Under the pieces are notes generated by a model, which was not told where the DNA came from, searched no databases, and worked only from the letters and a program-made list of their open reading frames with translations. DNA of 64,000 bases from the NCBI GenBank assembly GCA_905250125.1, contig CAJNOL010000006.1, positions 428,308-492,307 on the forward strand, in the 5' to 3' direction. The translations under genes and the position numbers were made by a program. Numbering within the stretch: the stretch's first letter is position 1; the number at the start of each line of letters is the position of its first letter. Source of the DNA: Rotaria sordida (Eukaryota > Rotifera > Eurotatoria > Philodinida > Philodinidae). Of the stretch, positions 59,462 to 64,000 are shown piece after piece.

Positions 59462-61256
59462 ACAAATATGTTATTTTCATTTTATGATATTAAAATTAAA
59501 CAAATGAATAATATACTTCATTTTTTATTCAATAGAGATTTATTTTAATTTCAAAATAACACAGGAAAAAAAAGTACATTTGAATATGTATCCATTTTCT
59601 GAAAATCAAATGAGCTGATTTTTTTGTTTTGTTAACGATACAAAGATTGTTGAAATTTTTTATTCAAAAAAAAATTCATCTATAATGAATTATATTAGAA
59701 AAATTAGTCTACTCATTAATATAAACATTATGAATTTGTTCGAAATTCACTATATAAAAAAAAACCTACAAACATTTCTTAAATTCAATCATCTTAATTT
59801 GAAGTAATAATTCTTGATGTTTTCTTTTTTATAAATAGAAATTTTAAACACTTGTCTATTGTTAATAAAAAAAAAATCCATCCATTTGATTTACACAGAA
59901 TAGAGATAATTAAATTCTTATTATATTGTTGTTTTTAATGCATCCTATGTTTTTGAGTCATTAATGACTTCATTAGAGACAACACGTGTATGTCGTACAA
60001 TCATCAAAGCTTATTGTTGTAGAAAGTAAATTTGACAGGATATATGTGATTTAAAGAAGTCTTTATATCAAGATATGTATATTAATTAGACGCTATGTGG
60101 AATAAAACGAATACTAAAAAAATTGCCTACTAAAACATAATTTTCAATATTTCCATCGTGTTTTAATCAATTTTGTTAATTGTTTTTTTTTCTGATGATT
60201 GAGAAAAGATTCAAATTTTATTTTTATCAGGAGAAAATGTTAAGTAATGTTCAAAGCTATTGATCTTGAACGAAATACAAAAACTAAAATTTTTTTTTGT
60301 GTATCTATAGAAGTTTTTATGAGGAATACTCTCAAATAATTAAACACTTTTGAATCCATATTTTGTATAGTATTAAAGGATTACTAGACTAGAACATCTT
60401 TTGAAGGATTTGTATCCTTATTGTATATTATTCGAGCTATTGAATTCCTACTGAATTTATTTTCGTAGGACTTAATGAGCAAAAAGAAAAGTGCAAAAAC
60501 AATTTGAAAAAATCTATTGTGAGTTGGAAATTCGTAGAAGTTCAACTCAACTGCTCATTTCATCTGACCCTTCATATTGTCAATAAGATTGTTTGTTATC
60601 GAATTCTGATCTGGGACTTAGCTTGTGCGAAGTTCTCACTTAGATTAGCAACTGTAGAAAATTTCAGAATGTCAGGTTATAGACTCTTTCTAAATATAAA
60701 GTTATCAAAATCTCATACTTTCTTATCAGTTCTCATAGGAATAACAACTTGAATCTTTCTTCTATCACTTGAAGAAAGAGAAGAATTAACTTATTTGATT
60801 AAAGCACAATGGAGATCATTATTAATAGAATTAAGAATTAGTCAAAGTTCACCATTATGAAATCACTTGTGCAAGTTGATTGAAATCGTTTATTTACAAT
60901 GTTAACAAGTTTTTTTTTGAATAATAAAGATTTTATATGTTCCGTTGAATAAATCTGTTTTGAGGATAATATGTTAAGTATCATGAGAAAACAGAAAATC
61001 TTATTCAGAACAAACATTATGATGATCCAATGAGATACAAGGTTGAGAAAAGAAAAAAAAAAGCACTCAAGTAAACAAAAGCATGCACGTTTATAAGACC
61101 CAATATTGCTGAAGAAAGCAGCTGTCACACAAAATTCGAAAAGAAAAGATGTAAAAACAATGTCTAAAATAAGGGCAAACCGATTTTGTCGATTAGCAAA
61201 ATATATAAGTAGGTCTTTGTTATTTTTAGCACACAAAAAAAAACAATATTGCAGTA

Positions 61257-61289
61257 AAAGAGTTTAAAAGATTATTGAGTAAACTCTTT
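61257..61289. other. Perfect 10-bp-stem hairpin
   Basis: AAAGAGTTTA at 61257-61266 and TAAACTCTTT at 61280-61289 are exact inverted copies separated by a 13-nt loop. No neighbouring gene is known, so a role (terminator, microRNA-like, or chance) cannot be assigned. Confidence 0.4.
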
Positions 61290-62167
61290 AGAAAACAAGT
61301 ATCATTATGGCATATATGGAAACCACTTTATTCACTTTCTCGTTTAAAACGTTATTACTTAATCTCGAATTCCAATTAATACCAAGATCAGTAATGTCTG
61401 GAACACAATGAATAGTTGGATGCATTTTTCTTTCTAAAGTTTCCGAATATTTTCACATTGAATTTATTCATCGCCTTCTGCGAATTCTTTCATAGCATGA
61501 TCATCAACGAATGTATGCTAACTTTCATTCATAATTCTATATTCTATATAAAAAGATTGACAACTATGTATCAATTCACAAAATAGAATTTGAACGACTT
61601 CTTGATCTATAAAAACAAAAAAAAACTTCATCTTGCATTACAGACAATCACAAGGCAATAATAATGCAAATTAATTTGTAGATTAGATCGAATACTCTTC
61701 TCATAAACTTTTTAATATAAATAGAGGAATCAGTCAAAAGTGTCTAGACAAAATAGAGAATTTAAAGTTCTATAAAACTGTTTACTTATTTTTTCCGATA
61801 AGTTTCTCTTGTTGATGCTAAGTTGAAATTATTTACATATACTCCATCATGCAACTGCAACTTCCTATTTTCTTAATTAATGGAAGCATTTGCTCATCAA
61901 GGCGAATGCTGAAAGTAAATGATTTCATATCAATAAAAAGAAAATTTCATGCTATGTACTTCCACGGTCGTTTCAAGGTTTCTGGTGATGTAAATTAGAA
62001 GAAAAGGCATAGAACCAATATTCATCAATAGTTTTGATACAGTGTGGAAAACCATGTTTTGAAAAGACAAAAATCACTCTACAAAAGGTTTATTATTGAG
62101 CTACCGAATGTAGAATTCAATTCTGAATAAAATAATGTAACTTCTAAATTGAATAGTGACAATGCTA

Positions 62168-62723
62168 CCGAAGGAACTACTCCAATCGATAGCCACTGTT
62201 TGAACTGACATTGGACTCACAGACGGATCTCACTGAGAATAATAAACACATGAAAGGGTTCGTTTCTATGGGCTTTTATCTCAGAGTTATGACCACTTTA
62301 GTGGATAGATTTCAAAAATTCAAATGGCAGAATTTCGATCTAAAACTTTGCTGCTAGATAGATATAATGACTCTTTGAATATCCTGAAATTTTCAGTCAA
62401 AGAGAATGTTCCTTCATCAAATTATTGGTGACATATCTATGACAAAAGGCTATTTCTGAAAATTCAATATCTTGAAGAAGAAATATTTGTTTCGGTTGAA
62501 ATTTTCAGGATATTCAAAAAGTCATTATACCTATCTATGGACAAAATTTTGGGTCGAAATTCTGTCATCTGACTTTTTGGGATCTATTCACTAAACTGAT
62601 CATAACTCTGAGATAAAAGTCTGTGGGAACGAATCCTTGAAGGCTTTGTCTAGTCTTACTGAGACCTGCCTGTGAGTCCAATACGGACTCAAACGGTGGA
62701 TTTCAGTCGGAATAGTTTCCTCC
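62168..62723. mobile_element. 556 bp TA-flanked palindromic element
   Basis: The arms pair over about 250 bp each. ATTGGACTCACAG (62211-62223) pairs with 62671-62683. CTTTTATCTCAGAGTTATGA (62274-62293) pairs with 62600-62619. AATATCCTGAAATTTTCAG pairs with CTGAAAATTTCAGGATATT near 62500-62520. CAGAATTTCGA pairs with TCGAAATTCTG near 62556. TA lies outside both ends (62166-62167 and 62724-62725). No coding frame. Confidence 0.78.
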
Positions 62724-62813
62724 TAAGATTATTTTGAATTAAAAAAGAAAAATTGTACAAGTCTATCATAAAAGGTTTCATTCGATGTTTTCAATTCTTT
62801 TTAATTTCAAAGC

Positions 62814-63081
62814 TGCTTATCCCAAAATATTTCATCTAAAATTCTAAAAGATATATTCAAAGATGCAGAATTAAATGAAGAATTTTGTGGTATTCTTGAA
62901 ATTCCAGTGGAAAATTCTATACAAAAAAAATTCTGGTATATTTTTGATTATTTTGAACGTCGCAGTTGAGCAATTGTATAGATATTCATCTTTTAAAATT
63001 GGCACTAACAAAGAAAATTTATTTGAAAAGTCAAGTGAAAAGTTTTGTAGAGTTTTAAATTCTCTATCTTTTGGCACATAA
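62814..63081 (+). pseudogene. Coding-like relic of unknown family
   Basis: The frame at 62814-62969 reads as plausible protein (SKILKDIFKDAELNEEF, GILEIPVENS, FWYIFDYFERR) in host-like codons, then stops. Another frame continues to 63081 with YSSFKIGTNKENLFEK and EKFCRVLNSLSF. A single frameshift would join them. No family recognised; it may be chance. Confidence 0.3.
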
Positions 63082-63132
63082 ACAAAATATTTTTACGAAT
63101 TTAATGTGGTGCGAAGTAGAATATTTCTATAG

Positions 63133-63354
63133 TCAGTCGCGTATGCATTTGACATCCATATTTTGCCTGTTTTTCACTGTAAACAAAATCTGTACTTTGT
63201 TCCGTACAGATCTAGAGAACGACAAGTCGCTAGAAACTCGTTTGAACTTTGTTAGAGAGATCGATCTTTTGAGATGATACAAACGTTTTTGAATCTGTGA
63301 TATGAGTTTTTGTTCATCTTCAGTAAGCTTCTCAAAATGACGATTTGGTCTCAA
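63133..63354 (-). pseudogene. Possible minus-strand coding relic
   Basis: An open minus-strand frame has a charged, helical-looking composition (FEKLTEDEQKLISQIQKRL, then YHLKRSI) unlike the Ile/Phe/Asn-rich spurious frames nearby. There is no start context, no flanking exon and no family match that I can make, so it is listed only as a possible fragment. Confidence 0.2.
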
Positions 63355-64000
63355 TGTTTTAACTGAAGTAATTAAAAGTGTTGAACTTATCTTAAGTCAG
63401 CTGCTTTGAGCAGGAGCGATAATAAAAATTTTCGATAAGCTAAGACCAACTCGAGATGAAATCGTTTATCGTTCTTATATTAATTGAAATTCCATTGCCG
63501 AAATTTGAGATCACTTCGCATTGTATTTATGTAGTCCTTTATCCAAAGTTATCATTTTCGGTCGCGATGATCTCGAAAACGAAAAGTCATAAAATACTGG
63601 TTCATATGTAAAGATATAAACAGCAATTTTTTTGTAGATTTAGCTTTCTTTTTCAAGTCTCGACATAATTACAACGATGACAAGTTGACTTTATTCATCC
63701 AAACTACACGGACAGCTGATAATAGATAACAGAAAATATAGATAATTAAGCAATAAATCTACAGTGTTTCTTAGAAACATGTTGATACATGTCGACAGAA
63801 TTCTCATAGTAATAAATTTTCCATGTTTGCTTTACTATCCCTTTTATACTTCGATCATAAGGTACTTCGAATTTTTTATAAGGACGAGACGAAAGAAACT
63901 TGTTACTCTGAGCTATAAATATCTCGAGATGTAAACCGTTGTATAATTAACCGTAGAAACGATTATCCGTTTTTTTTTAATGAGATATCGATTTTTCCAA

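Larger units (their letters stand above)
59462..64000. other. Downstream flank with repeats and coding-like relics
   Basis: No intact gene was recognised. The stretch holds a small perfect hairpin at 61257-61289, the palindromic element at 62168-62723 and coding-like scraps at 62.8-63.4 kb. The remaining sequence is AT-rich and unremarkable. Confidence 0.45.

Overview
The window is eukaryotic nuclear DNA, very AT-rich, with compact genes whose introns are mostly 50-70 nt, bounded by GT-AG, and separated by large gene-poor stretches. Gene content is animal: a brain-specific homeobox gene (BSX), proteasome subunit RPN3/PSMD3, the histone chaperone DAXX, the H3K9 methyltransferase SETDB1, a ROCO LRR-GTPase, laminin gamma and a neuropeptide GPCR of the myoinhibitory-peptide/sex-peptide-receptor type. 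Among these animal genes sits an N-acyl-D-amino-acid deacylase of bacterial type carrying one short spliceosomal intron. Short introns, AT-rich codon use and a naturalised bacterial enzyme together suggest a bdelloid rotifer (Rotaria/Adineta-like). That assignment is inference; no species marker was seen.

Layout. 1-2050: non-coding, with a poly(C)/poly(G)-ended palindromic repeat. 2051-3260 (+): BSX in four exons, one of only 11 nt inside the homeodomain. 3.5-6.1 kb: decayed coding-like sequence. 6535-10253 (-): PSMD3 in 11 exons, with a 1.3 kb palindromic element in one intron. 10.3-15.7 kb: non-coding with palindromic repeats and a GT/CA-rich block. 15755-22335 (+): DAXX in 9 exons, with palindromic elements in two introns. 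22550-23980 (+): deacylase. 24-27.6 kb: non-coding. 27627-31080 (+): SETDB1. 33093-37625 (+): ROCO protein. 38273-45517 (+): laminin gamma in 24 exons, with a palindromic element in intron 7. 45.5-57.7 kb: gene desert with two TA-flanked palindromic elements, one with Tc1-like ends. 57746-59461 (+): GPCR. 59.5-64 kb: one more palindromic element and coding-like relics. Exon models were assembled by hand from splice sites, reading-frame phase and family similarity. Every model closes in frame.

The strongest unexplained pattern is a recurring class of long, imperfect palindromes (about 0.4-1.3 kb), most of which can be bounded by TA dinucleotides. Four of them lie in introns of expressed genes and account for most of the abnormally long introns. 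They look like several families of long-hairpin Tc1/mariner-type non-autonomous elements and would form long double-stranded RNA when transcribed. A second theme is chromatin silencing. DAXX and SETDB1, which cooperate in transposon silencing in vertebrates, lie on the same strand about 5 kb apart. The SETDB1 MBD lacks two residues used for 5-methylcytosine contact in MeCP2. This fits the reported use of N4-methylcytosine and SETDB1-type readers in bdelloids, but that link is inference here. No tRNA, rRNA, CRISPR array or autonomous transposase was recognised.
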